NCBI RefSeq assembly: GCF_016458305.1
Contig: NZ_JAEMHL010000002.1
Location: 310,001-374,000, forward strand
DNA: 64,000 nucleotides
Source of the DNA: Geomonas anaerohicana
Lineage (GTDB): Bacteria; Desulfobacterota; Desulfuromonadia; Geobacterales; Geobacteraceae
Direction: 5' to 3'
A model generated the notes under the pieces. That model searched no databases. It saw only the letters and a program-made list of their open reading frames with translations, and was not told where the DNA came from. The position numbers were made by a program, and so were the translations under genes. How positions within the stretch are numbered: position 1 is the stretch's first letter; every line of letters starts with the position of its first letter. Positions 18,195-27,123 of this stretch are shown in pieces.

Positions 18195-18284
18195 GTTGTT
18201 CTCGCTCGCGCAGGCCGCCGGCTCTATGGCCAAGCCGGACGCCGCTCGGGTAAATGGGCCCCAGGGTACGGGGACTGTTAAAGT

Positions 18285-18298
18285 GGTAAATTAGTACC
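18285..18298 (-). promoter_or_regulatory. BgeR-type operator at the GNAT-bgeR promoter
   Basis: GGTAAATTAGTACC. On the minus strand a -35 TTGCCA lies 17 bases before a -10-like TACTAA inside this site, the same layout as at the other operators. Confidence 0.65.
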
Positions 18299-18357
18299 AT
18301 AAATGCCGCAGTCTGGCAAGTGCTGGAAAATAATAACGGCCCGATGCTAAAAAAGTG

Positions 18358-18389
18358 TTGACACTAAATCGGTATAGTGATACCAATTT
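18358..18389 (+). promoter_or_regulatory. Promoter with BgeR-type operator upstream of the thioesterase gene
   Basis: TTGACA (18358-18363), 17 bases, TACCAA. The operator core GGTATAGTGATACC (18371-18384) sits in a 24-base palindrome (18366-18389) with eight of nine arm positions matching. Confidence 0.75.
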
Positions 18390-18446
18390 AGCCATGTAAC
18401 GCTGTTCTGTTAAATGGTAGACGCCGCCGGCTTGCAGGTGGCGCCG

Positions 18447-18479
18447 CTGCCGAAGCTCCCGTAACCGGGAGGGCGGCAG
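18447..18479 (+). other. Two-part hairpin in the thioesterase leader
   Basis: CTGCCG/CGGCAG encloses CTCCCG-TAAC-CGGGAG with a small internal loop. It ends one base before the GGGAGG ribosome binding site of the gene at 18493, so it may influence translation or mark an RNA end. No U-run follows, so it is not a typical terminator. Confidence 0.55.
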
Positions 18480-18492
18480 AGGGAGGTTTCCC

Positions 18493-18954
18493 ATGAACGA
18501 CATGTTCCGTTACTACATGAGGGTGCGCTACTACGAGTGCGATGCGCAGAAGGTGGTCTATAACGCGACCTATGGCAACTACGTCAGCGTGGCCACCACC
18601 GAATTCCTCCGCGCCCTGGAGGGGAGGGACCTGCTGCACGGGGACCTCGATTACAAGGTGGTCAAGCAGGAAATGAAGTGGCATGCGCCGGCCCGCTACG
18701 ACGAGGTGCTGGAGGTGTCGGTGGCCGTGAAGCAGCTCGGTCGCAGCTCGGTCACCATAACGACCGACTTCCGCATCGCGGGCTCACCCGATGTGATCGC
18801 CTCGGCGGACACGGTCCGGGTCCTGGTCGACGCCCAGACCATGGAGAAGAAGGGGATCCCGCAAGACGTGCGCGAGATGCTCAAGGCAGGCGCTCCGGGT
18901 GTGGTGGTTGACCACGCCGGTTACATCGATCTGGACAATATCGTCTTTTCTTAA
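18493..18954 (+). CDS. Hotdog-fold acyl-CoA thioesterase (4-hydroxybenzoyl-CoA thioesterase/YbgC family)
   Basis: Cytoplasmic thioesterase of 153 residues. The family signature VRYYECDAQKVVYNATYGNYV near residues 11-31 carries the catalytic aspartate region, with the Tyr-x-x-Tyr pattern typical of YbgC/FcbC proteins. The start follows GGGAGGTTTCCC. It is the first gene of the bamA side and is controlled by its own repressor-type operator. Likely role: freeing CoA from aromatic or dead-end acyl-CoAs so that the CoA pool is not trapped. Substrate choice is inference. Confidence 0.88.
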   Translation: MNDMFRYYMRVRYYECDAQKVVYNATYGNYVSVATTEFLRALEGRDLLHGDLDYKVVKQEMKWHAPARYDEVLEVSVAVKQLGRSSVTITTDFRIAGSPDVIASADTVRVLVDAQTMEKKGIPQDVREMLKAGAPGVVVDHAGYIDLDNIVFS

Positions 18955-18984
18955 AACACCGATTCTTTTTTTTAACCCAATAAT

Positions 18985-19005
18985 CGTATTACAGTACCGT
19001 AATAC
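18985..19005 (+). promoter_or_regulatory. BgeR-type operator and promoter upstream of bamA
   Basis: The core CGTATTACAGTACC (18985-18998) matches the other operators at most positions, and TTAACC and TACCGT are 17 bases apart as -35 and -10. A different, perfect palindrome with seven-base arms, GTATTACAGTACCGTAATAC (18986-19005), overlaps it. Confidence 0.6.
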
Positions 19006-19051
19006 AACAAAAGGGCGGAAGCCCACAAACAGACAAGCAAAGGGGGAAGCC

Positions 19052-20197
19052 GTGGCAACTACAGACGAAATCATAAAGAGAACCGCACCGTCCCATCTCA
19101 TCGACCACAACCTCATCGACCGCGAGGTGGAGAGCCTGTGCGACGGCATGGTGCAGTACGAGAAAAGGCCCGCCAAGCGTCGCGACGGCAGCACGGTGGA
19201 CGGCCTCTACAACGCCTGGATCATCTTCAACAACCCCAAGCAGTTCAACTCCTACACCACCGACATGGTCAAGGCCACCATCCTCGCCTTCCGCCGCGCC
19301 TCCGCCGACCGCCAGGTGAACGCGGTGGTCTTCACCGGGGTGGGGGAGAAGGCGTTCTGCACCGGCGGCAACACCAAGGAGTACGCCGAGTACTACGCCG
19401 GCAACCCGCAGGAATACCGCCAGTACATGCGCCTTTTCAACGACATGGTTTCCGCGATCCTCGGCTGTGACAAGCCGGTCATCTGCCGCGTCAACGGCAT
19501 GAGGATCGGCGGCGGCCAGGAGATCGGCATGGCCTGCGACTTCTCCGTCGCGCACGACCTGGCCAACTTCGGCCAGGCCGGTCCCAAGCACGGCTCGGCG
19601 GCCATCGGCGGCGCCACCGACTTCCTCCCGGTCATGATCGGCTGCGAGCAGGCCATGGTCTCCGGAACGCTGTGCGAGCCGTTCTCGGCGCACAAGGCGG
19701 CGCGCCTGGGCATCATCGCCGACGTGGTCCCGGCGCTCAAGGTAGGCGGCAAGTTCGTCGCCAACCCGACCGTCGTCACCGACCGCTTCCTCGACGAGTA
19801 CGGCCGCGTCGTCCACGGCGAGTTCAGGACCGGCACCCAGTTCAAGGAAGGGCAGGCGATGATCAAGGAAGGCGAGATCGATCTCTCCCTGCTGGACCAG
19901 AAGGTCGAGGAACTCTGCGCGAAGCTGCTGGACACCTTCCCCGAGTGCATGACCAAGAGCCTCGAGGAGCTGAGAAAGCCCAAGCTGAACGCCTGGAACC
20001 AGAACAAGGAGAACTCCAGGGCGTGGCTCGCGCTCAACATGATGAACGAGGCGAGGACCGGCTTCAGGGCCTTCAACGAGGGGACCAAGGAGACCGGCCG
20101 CGAGATCGACTTCGTCAAGCTGCGCCAGGGCCTCGCCGTCGGCACGCCGTGGACCGAGGAACTGGTCGACAGCCTCATGCCGCAGGCGGCCAGGTAG
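19052..20197 (+). CDS. bamA: 6-oxocyclohex-1-ene-1-carbonyl-CoA hydrolase (ring-opening)
   Basis: Hydrolase of the crotonase superfamily that adds water and opens the ring, giving 3-hydroxypimeloyl-CoA. 381 residues from GTG 19052, behind AAGGGGGAAG. Features are EKAFCTGGNTKEYAEYY near residue 90, the CoA/oxyanion segment RVNGMRIGGGQEIGMACDF near 150, and GPKHGSAAIGGATDFLP near 178. Length and these blocks match BamA, the marker gene used to detect anaerobic aromatic degraders. It has its own operator and is followed 69 bases later by bamB, so bamA-I are probably one transcript. Confidence 0.95.
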   Translation: MATTDEIIKRTAPSHLIDHNLIDREVESLCDGMVQYEKRPAKRRDGSTVDGLYNAWIIFNNPKQFNSYTTDMVKATILAFRRASADRQVNAVVFTGVGEKAFCTGGNTKEYAEYYAGNPQEYRQYMRLFNDMVSAILGCDKPVICRVNGMRIGGGQEIGMACDFSVAHDLANFGQAGPKHGSAAIGGATDFLPVMIGCEQAMVSGTLCEPFSAHKAARLGIIADVVPALKVGGKFVANPTVVTDRFLDEYGRVVHGEFRTGTQFKEGQAMIKEGEIDLSLLDQKVEELCAKLLDTFPECMTKSLEELRKPKLNAWNQNKENSRAWLALNMMNEARTGFRAFNEGTKETGREIDFVKLRQGLAVGTPWTEELVDSLMPQAAR

Positions 20198-20266
20198 GAA
20201 AGGCCCGGCAGCACCGGTCCCGAACGTCGGAGTCCGAACTCAAGACAATAACCAAGGGGTAACACT

Positions 20267-22291
20267 ATGAGGTACGCAGAGACAGGATATGTGCTGGAAG
20301 TCGACCTTACTAAGGGGAACATCGAGAGGGTGGCGACCGACCCGAGGGATACCGAGCTCTACCTCGGCGGTCTGGGCACCAACGCCAAGATGCTGTGGGA
20401 CAGGGTCCCCGCCGATGTCGAGCCCTTTTCGCCGGACAACCTTCTGATCTTCGCCGCCGGCCTTCTGTGCGGGACGCCGGCCACCGGCTGCAACCGCACC
20501 ATCGTCTCCACCATCTCCCCGCAGACGAGGCTGATGGCCTTCTCGATGATGGGGGGCTTCTGGGCGCCGGAACTGAAGTACGCGGGGTACGACAAGGTGG
20601 TGCTGCGCGGCAAGTCGGAAAAGCTCGTCTATCTCTACATCAACAACGACAAGGTCGAGATCCGCGACGCCTCCCACCTGAAGGGGAAGGGGGCCATCGA
20701 GACCGCGGAGATCATCAAGAAGGAGCTGAACGAGCCCCGGGCCCAGGTGGCCGCCATCGGCCTGGCCGGTGAGAACCGGGTCTTCTACGCCTCCATCGAG
20801 CAGGGTCGCTCCTCCGCCTCGCGCGGCGGCATCGGCGCGGTGATGGGGGACAAGAGGGTCAAGGCGGTGGTGGTGCGCGGCACCAAGGACGTCGTGGTCG
20901 CCAAACCCCAGGAGTACATGGACCTCTGCAGCGACGTGCTCGACTACATCAAGCACCGCGAGGAGAACCCGATTCCGGACGTGATGCCGATCCTGGCCGG
21001 ACTGGGGAGCCCGCAGGAGATGAAGGTCCACGACGAGAAGTGGCACACCGAGAACTTCAACTGGGGCAACGCCCGCACCCGCCGCAAGGACTTCTGGACC
21101 GAGGAGGTGGACCACGCCTGGGCCGAGACCATGGAGAAGGCGAGGACCAGGCTCATCAGCTGCTACAACTGTCCCATGAAGTGCGGCGCCACCATCTCCA
21201 TGGAGGGGCTTCCCACCTACATGATGAAGTGCTTCACCAAGCTCACCTACACCATGGCCGCCTACTCCGACCTCGACTTCGGCCTGAGGATCGCGCAGAA
21301 GGCGACCGAGTACGGCTTGGACGGCTTCTCCGCCCCGCAGGTGATGGCCTTCGCCCTGGAGCTCCTGGAAAAGGGGATCCTGAAGCAGAGCGACTTCCCC
21401 GGCATGCCCGAGGACAACGAGGGTAAGTTCTTCTACCTCCTGGACAAGATCGTCAACCGCGACGGCATCGGCGACATCCTGGCCGACGGCACCTACTGGG
21501 CGGCCGAGAAGATCGGCAACGGCGCCCACGACTTCGCCCACAACAACATCAAGAAGCACGAGCAGCTTCCGCTGAAGCTCTCCATGCTGAACCCCATCTA
21601 CTACCTGATGTACTGCACCGGGGAGAAGATCAACATCACCCAGATCGAGGGTCAGTTCCCGCAGGCGCCCTACCCGACGGTGGAGCAGCGCGAGGCCTTC
21701 GTGAAGGACTGGATCCAGGTCCCGGACGACAAGTTCAAGGACATCTTCCTGCAGTGGGAGCCGCGCGGCGAAAAGTCGATGCCCAACTTCCCGACCGTGG
21801 ACATGTGCTGCGACATCGTCGACTGGCAGGAGATGATGCACTACATCGACGACGCCCTCGGCCAGTGCGCCGGGCTCTCCTCCTTCCCGCTCAAACCGCC
21901 GTACCACATCCACAACTACCCGAAGTTCATCTCCGCCGGGGCCGGCATCGAGATGGACAAGGAGAAGCTCACCAAGGCCGCCAAGCGCTACCGCACCCTG
22001 GTGCGGGCGATCAACATCCGCCGCGGCATGAGAAGGGTGGACGAGCAGCCGCCGGCGAACCACTGGAAGAACAGGTTCCCGGAGCTGGAGAAGAATCTCC
22101 TCGATTCGTACTACCAGCTGAAAGGGTGGAACGAGGACGGCATCCCGACCAGGGAGACCCTGGAGGATCTGGGGCTTGGCTACGTCGCCGCCGAGTTTGA
22201 ACGGACCGGCGTGTACGGCGGCTCTTCAGCCCAGCCGGCCAGCGCGCCGCGCCAGCAGGAGACACTTAACGTCGGGGGGGTACAGCCGTGA
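20267..22291 (+). CDS. bamB: Class II benzoyl-CoA reductase, tungsten-containing catalytic subunit
   Basis: Active-site subunit that reduces benzoyl-CoA to cyclohexa-1,5-diene-1-carbonyl-CoA without ATP. 674 residues, aldehyde:ferredoxin oxidoreductase superfamily with a W-bispterin cofactor. Visible: N-terminal GYVLEVDLTKGNIE, a [4Fe-4S] motif CYNCPMKCG near residue 299 and a later Cys in QCAGLSSFPL near 533, and the pterin-contact region around LDFGLRIAQKATEYGLDGFS. Its C-terminus has an Ala/Gln-rich tail of about 20 residues (after VYGGSS). The ATG follows AAGGGGTAACACT. Its stop overlaps the bamC start by four bases. Confidence 0.96.
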   Translation: MRYAETGYVLEVDLTKGNIERVATDPRDTELYLGGLGTNAKMLWDRVPADVEPFSPDNLLIFAAGLLCGTPATGCNRTIVSTISPQTRLMAFSMMGGFWAPELKYAGYDKVVLRGKSEKLVYLYINNDKVEIRDASHLKGKGAIETAEIIKKELNEPRAQVAAIGLAGENRVFYASIEQGRSSASRGGIGAVMGDKRVKAVVVRGTKDVVVAKPQEYMDLCSDVLDYIKHREENPIPDVMPILAGLGSPQEMKVHDEKWHTENFNWGNARTRRKDFWTEEVDHAWAETMEKARTRLISCYNCPMKCGATISMEGLPTYMMKCFTKLTYTMAAYSDLDFGLRIAQKATEYGLDGFSAPQVMAFALELLEKGILKQSDFPGMPEDNEGKFFYLLDKIVNRDGIGDILADGTYWAAEKIGNGAHDFAHNNIKKHEQLPLKLSMLNPIYYLMYCTGEKINITQIEGQFPQAPYPTVEQREAFVKDWIQVPDDKFKDIFLQWEPRGEKSMPNFPTVDMCCDIVDWQEMMHYIDDALGQCAGLSSFPLKPPYHIHNYPKFISAGAGIEMDKEKLTKAAKRYRTLVRAINIRRGMRRVDEQPPANHWKNRFPELEKNLLDSYYQLKGWNEDGIPTRETLEDLGLGYVAAEFERTGVYGGSSAQPASAPRQQETLNVGGVQP

Positions 22292-22827
22292 GCACCGAGA
22301 CCAAGAAGAGAACCGTAAAGACCATCAACATCGACGCGGACAAATGCAACGGCTGCCGTGCCTGCGAGGTGATCTGCTCCTCCTTCCACGCGGCGCCCAG
22401 GTACAGCAGCAACAACCCGGCACGCTCCCGGGTGCGCGTGGTGCGCGATCCGCTGCGCGACATCTACATCCCGCTCTACGCCGGCGACTACACCGAGAGC
22501 GAGTGCATGGGGCGCGACAAGTTCATCATCGACGGCAAGGAGTACGACGAGTGCGGCTTCTGCCGGACCTCCTGCCCCTCGCGCGACCTGTTTAGGGAAC
22601 CGGATTCCGGCCTCCCCCTGAAGTGCGACCTCTGCGACGGCGAACCCGAGCCCCTGTGCGTCAAGTGGTGCCTGGTCGGGGCCCTCTCCGTGACGGAGAG
22701 GGAGGTGGAGGAGCCCGCGGAGGAGACCAAGCGGGGCGAACTGGAGATAGGCCTGGAGTCGCTGGCGAGAAGGTTCGGCGCCGACAAGCTCCTTGATACC
22801 GTTGCCCAGATTACCAAAGGACGCTGA
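22288..22827 (+). CDS. bamC: Benzoyl-CoA reductase electron-transfer subunit, polyferredoxin
   Basis: Fe-S protein of 179 residues. GTG 22288 overlaps the bamB stop. Cysteine groups CNGCRACEVIC near residue 25, CGFCRTSC near 92 and CDLCDGEPEPLCVKWC near 113 fit three to four [4Fe-4S] clusters in a DMSO-reductase/HybA-like ferredoxin layout. It is expected to connect BamB with the Hdr-like and Nuo-like subunits. A charged stretch (EREVEEPAEETKRGE) separates the clusters from a C-terminal helix. Confidence 0.93.
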   Translation: MSTETKKRTVKTINIDADKCNGCRACEVICSSFHAAPRYSSNNPARSRVRVVRDPLRDIYIPLYAGDYTESECMGRDKFIIDGKEYDECGFCRTSCPSRDLFREPDSGLPLKCDLCDGEPEPLCVKWCLVGALSVTEREVEEPAEETKRGELEIGLESLARRFGADKLLDTVAQITKGR

Positions 22828-22846
22828 CGCGAAAGGACGGTGCATC

Positions 22847-23998
22847 GTGGAAACCGTGACTCCATTCAAAGAGATCATAGATGTCATCAAGGAGAAGGGG
22901 GGGGACTCGCTCAAGTACTGCTACCAGTGCGGACTGTGCGACTCGGTCTGCCCCTGGAACCGGGTGCGGCAGTTCAGCATGCGCAAGGTGGTGCGGCAGG
23001 GGGTCTTCGGGCTCACCGAGATCGAGCAGGAGGAGATCTGGCGCTGCAGCACCTGCGGGACCTGTCCCTCCCGCTGCCCCAGGGGGGTGAACCAGATCGA
23101 GGCGGGGGTGGCGCTCAGGGCCATGGGCGCCGAGTACGACGTCTACCCCGGTCACGTGGCCACGATCAGGAACGTGGTGGCGAGCCTCACCAGCGAGGGT
23201 AACTCCATCGGCGGTGAGCGTGCCAAGAGGGGGGACTGGGCGAAGGACCTCCCGGTGAAGCCGTACCAGGAGGGGATGGAAGCCCTCTACTTCACCGGCT
23301 GCTACCTAAGCTACGACCCCAGGATGAGGAGGGTGGCCCAGGCCACCGCGACCATCCTCAACAAGGCGGGGGTGAACTTCGGCATCCTCGGCACCAAGGA
23401 GAGCTGCTGCGGGGAAAGCATCAGAAAGACCGGCAACGAGGAGCTTTTCAAGAAACTCGCCAAGGAAAACATCAGGACCTTCATCGACAACGGCGTCAAG
23501 AAGGTGATCGTTTCCTCGCCGCACTGCTACCACACCTTCAAGAACGAGTACCCGGAGTTCATGGTGAACTTCGAGGTGGTCTTCATCTCCCAGTTCATCG
23601 AGGAGCTGATCGAGACCGGGAGGCTCACCATCAAGGGCGAGTTCGCCAAAAAGGTCACCTACCACGACCCCTGCTACCTCGGGCGCCACAACGGCGTCTA
23701 CGACGAACCGAGGAACGTGCTGAAAAAGGTCCCCGGGCTCGAGTTCACCGAGATGGCCGACAACCGCGAGTCCGCGCTTTGCTGCGGCGGTGGCGGCGGC
23801 AGGATCTGGATGGAGACCCCCAAGGAGGAGCGCTTCGCCGACTTAAGGCTCAGGCAGGCGGTCCAGGCCGGGGCCGAGGTGCTGGCCACCTCCTGTCCCT
23901 ACTGCATCACCAACTTCACCGACTCGAGCCTCGACCTGGCCGACCACGAGAAGGTGGAGGTAAAGGACCTGACGGAGATCATCGCCGAGGTGATCTGA
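22847..23998 (+). CDS. bamD: Benzoyl-CoA reductase subunit, HdrD/GlpC-like Fe-S oxidoreductase
   Basis: 383 residues from GTG 22847. The N-terminus has two [4Fe-4S] ferredoxin motifs (CYQCGLCDSVCPW and CSTCGTCPSRCPRG), followed by two CCG domains with the signatures CCGES near residue 193 and CCGGGGGR near 315. These domains bind the non-cubane clusters of heterodisulfide reductase subunits. Together with bamE and bamF it forms the Hdr-like module thought to couple benzoyl-CoA reduction to electron bifurcation. An upstream ATT frame gives no better start. Confidence 0.93.
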   Translation: METVTPFKEIIDVIKEKGGDSLKYCYQCGLCDSVCPWNRVRQFSMRKVVRQGVFGLTEIEQEEIWRCSTCGTCPSRCPRGVNQIEAGVALRAMGAEYDVYPGHVATIRNVVASLTSEGNSIGGERAKRGDWAKDLPVKPYQEGMEALYFTGCYLSYDPRMRRVAQATATILNKAGVNFGILGTKESCCGESIRKTGNEELFKKLAKENIRTFIDNGVKKVIVSSPHCYHTFKNEYPEFMVNFEVVFISQFIEELIETGRLTIKGEFAKKVTYHDPCYLGRHNGVYDEPRNVLKKVPGLEFTEMADNRESALCCGGGGGRIWMETPKEERFADLRLRQAVQAGAEVLATSCPYCITNFTDSSLDLADHEKVEVKDLTEIIAEVI

Positions 23999-24029
23999 GG
24001 CAAGAAACCCTGACGGGAAGGATACTTCT

Positions 24030-27000
24030 ATGAATAGCGCAGAGAGAAATATAGGTGACGTACTCATCGTGGGCGGAGGGATCAGCGGCATTCAGGCCGC
24101 CCTCGATCTCGCCAACTCAGGATTCAGGGTCTTCCTGGTGGACAAGTCCCCGGCGCTCGGCGGCAAGATGTCCCAGCTGGACAAGACCTTCCCTACCAAC
24201 GACTGTTCCATGTGCATCGAGTCCCCCAAGTTCATCGAGTGCTCGAGGAACCCGAACATCGAGATCATCACCTACACCGAGGTCGACCGCGTCGAAGGCG
24301 AGGCCGGCGACTTCAAGGTGACCCTCACCAAGAAGCCCAGGTACATCTCGGAGGAGAAGTGCACCGGGTGCAACATCTGCGTGGACTACTGCCCGGTCAA
24401 GATCCCGGACCCGTTCAACCAGAACCTCTCCGAGAACAAGGCGGTGCACATCTACTTCTCGCAGGCGGTGCCGCTGGTCACCTACGTCGACCCGGAGACC
24501 TGCCTGTACCTGAAGGAAGGGAAGTGCCAGATCTGCGTCGGCGCCTGCAAGACCAACGCGATCGACCTGCACCAGAAGCCCGAGACCTTCCAGATCGAGG
24601 TGGGCGCCATCCTGCTCTCCCCCGGCTACTCGACCTTCGACCCGAAACTTAGGGGCGACTTCGGCTACGGCAGGATGCAGAACGTGGTGACCAGCCTCGA
24701 CTTCGAGAGGATCCTCTGCGCCACCGGCCCCTACGAAGGGGAGGTGCTACGCCCCTCCGACAAGAAGCACCCGCACAAGATCGCCTGGATCCAGTGCGTC
24801 GGCTCGCGCCAGGTCACCCCGGGCGGCAACAACTACTGCTCCGCCGTCTGCTGCGCCTACTCGCAGAAGCAGGTGATCCTCGCCAAGGACCACAGCCCGA
24901 CCCTGCAGGCCACCATCTTCCATAACGACGTCCGCGCCTACGGCAAGGATTTCGAGCGCTTCCACCAGCGGGCCGAGAAGCTCTCCGACGTGCGCTTCAT
25001 AAGGAGCTACGTCACGGTGGGGAGGGAGATCGAGAGCAGCAAGAACGTCACCATCCGCTACTCCACCGTCGACCAGGGGGTCAAGGAGGAGGAGTTCGAC
25101 ATGGTGGTCCTCTCGGTGGGCCTGAACCCGCCCAAGGACGTGGAGGCGCTGGCCGCGAAGTTCGGCATCGAGCTCACCGACCAGAAGTTCTGCAAGAACA
25201 ACCCGTACAACCCCATCGAGACCTCCAGGAAGGGGATCTTCGTCTCCGGCGCCTTCCAGGGGCCGCTGGACATCCCGGAGTCGGTCGTGACCGCGAGCGG
25301 CGCCGACGCCCTGGTCGGCCAACTCCTCTCCAACCGGCGCCACAAGCTGGAGCGCGAGAGGGTCTACCCGGTCGAGAAGGACGTCTCGCAGGAGGAGCTG
25401 AAGATCGGGGTCGTGGTCTGCTACTGCGGCGCCAACATCGGGCGCGTGGTCAACATCCCCGAGGTGATCGAGTACGCGGCGACCCTCCCCAACGTCTCCT
25501 GGGCCGGCGAGAACCTCTTCGCCTGCTCCACGGAAAACGCCAAGCAGATCTCCGACGCCATCGTCGCCAAGGGCCTGAACCGCGTGGTGCTCGCCGCCTG
25601 CACCCCTAGGACGCACGAGCCGCTCTTCCGTGACACCTGCCGCGAGGCGGGGCTGAACCAGTACTTCTTCGAGTTCGCCAACATCCGCGAGCACTGCTCC
25701 TGGGTCCACTCCCGCGAGAAGGAGAACGCGACGGAAAAGGCGAAGGAGATCGTGAGGATGTCGGTGGCCCGCGCCGCCCACCTGGAGCCCTTGCAGGAAT
25801 TCCAGCTCCCGGTCGACCACACCGCGCTGGTCGTCGGCGGCGGGGTCGCGGGGATGACCGCCTCCCTCAACATGGCCGAGCAGGGGTTCGAGGTCTACCT
25901 GGTCGAGAAGGACGACGACCTGGGGGGGATGGCGCGGCGCCTCCACTACACCCTGGAGGGGACCGAGGTGCAGCCCTTCCTGGCCGAGCTGGTGAAGAAG
26001 GTGTACCGGCACCCGTCCATCCACGTCTGGACCGACGCGACCATCGAGGACGTCTCCGGCTACGTCGGCAACTTCACCACCCGCGTGCTCTCTCAGGGGA
26101 GGGTGCGCGAGGTGAAACACGGGGTCTCGGTGCTCGCCACCGGCGCCGCCGAGTACAAGCCGACCGAGTACCTCTACGGCGAGAGCGAGAACGTGCTGAC
26201 CCAGCTCGAACTGGAAGAGCGCATCGCGGCGGGGGACGAGAAGGTCAAGGCGGCCCAGAGCGTGGTGATGATCCAGTGCGTCGGCTGCCGCCAGGCCGAC
26301 CGCAACTACTGCAGCCGGGTCTGCTGCAACCAGGCCATCAAGAACGCCCTGAAGCTCAAGCAGATCAACCCGGAGGTGGAGGTCCAGGTCATCTTCCGCG
26401 ACATGCGCACCTACGGCCTGAAAGAGGTCTACTACCGCGAGGCGGCCAACCAGAACGTGAAGTTCATCCGCTACGAGGCGGACGGGAAACCGGTGGTTGA
26501 GGCGGAAGGCGCCGGCTTCAAGGTGACCGTCCCCGACCCGGTGCTGGGGCAGAAGATGGAACTGGAGGCGGACCTCGTGGTGCTCGCGGCGGCGGTGATC
26601 CCGTCCGAGGCGAGCCAGGAGGCGGGGAAGCTGTTCAAGGTCTCCAACAACCCGGACGGCTTCTTCCAGGAGGCCCACGTGAAGCTGAGGCCGGTGGATT
26701 TCAGCGCCGACGGCGTCTTCCTCTGCGGCACCGCCCACTATCCCAAGCACCTGACCGAGACCATCAGCCAGGCGCTGGGTGCTGCGGGACGCGCGGTGGG
26801 GATCCTCTCCAGGGAGACGGTGACCGCCTCCGGCTCGGTCTGCGATGTCGACGAGTCGAGCTGCGTCTCCTGCGGCGCCTGCATCACCGCCTGCAAGTAC
26901 GGCGCGATCAGCTTCGCCGACACCCCCAAGGGGAAGAAGGCCCGCGTGGAACCGATCCTGTGCAAGGGGGACGGCCTGTGCAACGCCAAGTGCCCGACCC

Positions 27001-27080
27001 GCGCCATCTACCTGAAGCACTACACCGACGACGCGATCTTCGCCCAGATCGACGCGGCGCTGCCGCCGGCCAGGGGCTAG
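24030..27080 (+). CDS. bamE: Benzoyl-CoA reductase subunit, tandem HdrA-like flavoprotein
   Basis: 1016 residues made of two HdrA-like halves. Half one begins with the FAD motif VGGGISGIQAALDLA, followed by the HdrA signature GGKMSQLDKTFPTNDCSMC, and carries ferredoxin motifs CTGCNICVDYCPV and CQICVGACK. Half two starts near residue 590 with VGGGVAGMTASLNMA and ends with a double ferredoxin (CVSCGACITACK and CNAKCPT). HdrA flavins are the site of electron bifurcation in methanogens; the doubled form is typical of BamE. It follows bamD by 31 bases with an AGGATACTTCT leader. Confidence 0.94.
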   Translation: MNSAERNIGDVLIVGGGISGIQAALDLANSGFRVFLVDKSPALGGKMSQLDKTFPTNDCSMCIESPKFIECSRNPNIEIITYTEVDRVEGEAGDFKVTLTKKPRYISEEKCTGCNICVDYCPVKIPDPFNQNLSENKAVHIYFSQAVPLVTYVDPETCLYLKEGKCQICVGACKTNAIDLHQKPETFQIEVGAILLSPGYSTFDPKLRGDFGYGRMQNVVTSLDFERILCATGPYEGEVLRPSDKKHPHKIAWIQCVGSRQVTPGGNNYCSAVCCAYSQKQVILAKDHSPTLQATIFHNDVRAYGKDFERFHQRAEKLSDVRFIRSYVTVGREIESSKNVTIRYSTVDQGVKEEEFDMVVLSVGLNPPKDVEALAAKFGIELTDQKFCKNNPYNPIETSRKGIFVSGAFQGPLDIPESVVTASGADALVGQLLSNRRHKLERERVYPVEKDVSQEELKIGVVVCYCGANIGRVVNIPEVIEYAATLPNVSWAGENLFACSTENAKQISDAIVAKGLNRVVLAACTPRTHEPLFRDTCREAGLNQYFFEFANIREHCSWVHSREKENATEKAKEIVRMSVARAAHLEPLQEFQLPVDHTALVVGGGVAGMTASLNMAEQGFEVYLVEKDDDLGGMARRLHYTLEGTEVQPFLAELVKKVYRHPSIHVWTDATIEDVSGYVGNFTTRVLSQGRVREVKHGVSVLATGAAEYKPTEYLYGESENVLTQLELEERIAAGDEKVKAAQSVVMIQCVGCRQADRNYCSRVCCNQAIKNALKLKQINPEVEVQVIFRDMRTYGLKEVYYREAANQNVKFIRYEADGKPVVEAEGAGFKVTVPDPVLGQKMELEADLVVLAAAVIPSEASQEAGKLFKVSNNPDGFFQEAHVKLRPVDFSADGVFLCGTAHYPKHLTETISQALGAAGRAVGILSRETVTASGSVCDVDESSCVSCGACITACKYGAISFADTPKGKKARVEPILCKGDGLCNAKCPTRAIYLKHYTDDAIFAQIDAALPPARG

Positions 27081-27123
27081 ATCTCACGAACAACTCCAGG
27101 GCAAACCTGGGAAGGAGGTAACA

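Noticed and set aside
24747-27020. 757-codon minus-strand open frame
   Set aside because: Antisense to bamE, with a His/Asp/Arg/Leu-rich repetitive translation and no ribosome binding site; other long antisense frames in the window are of the same kind.
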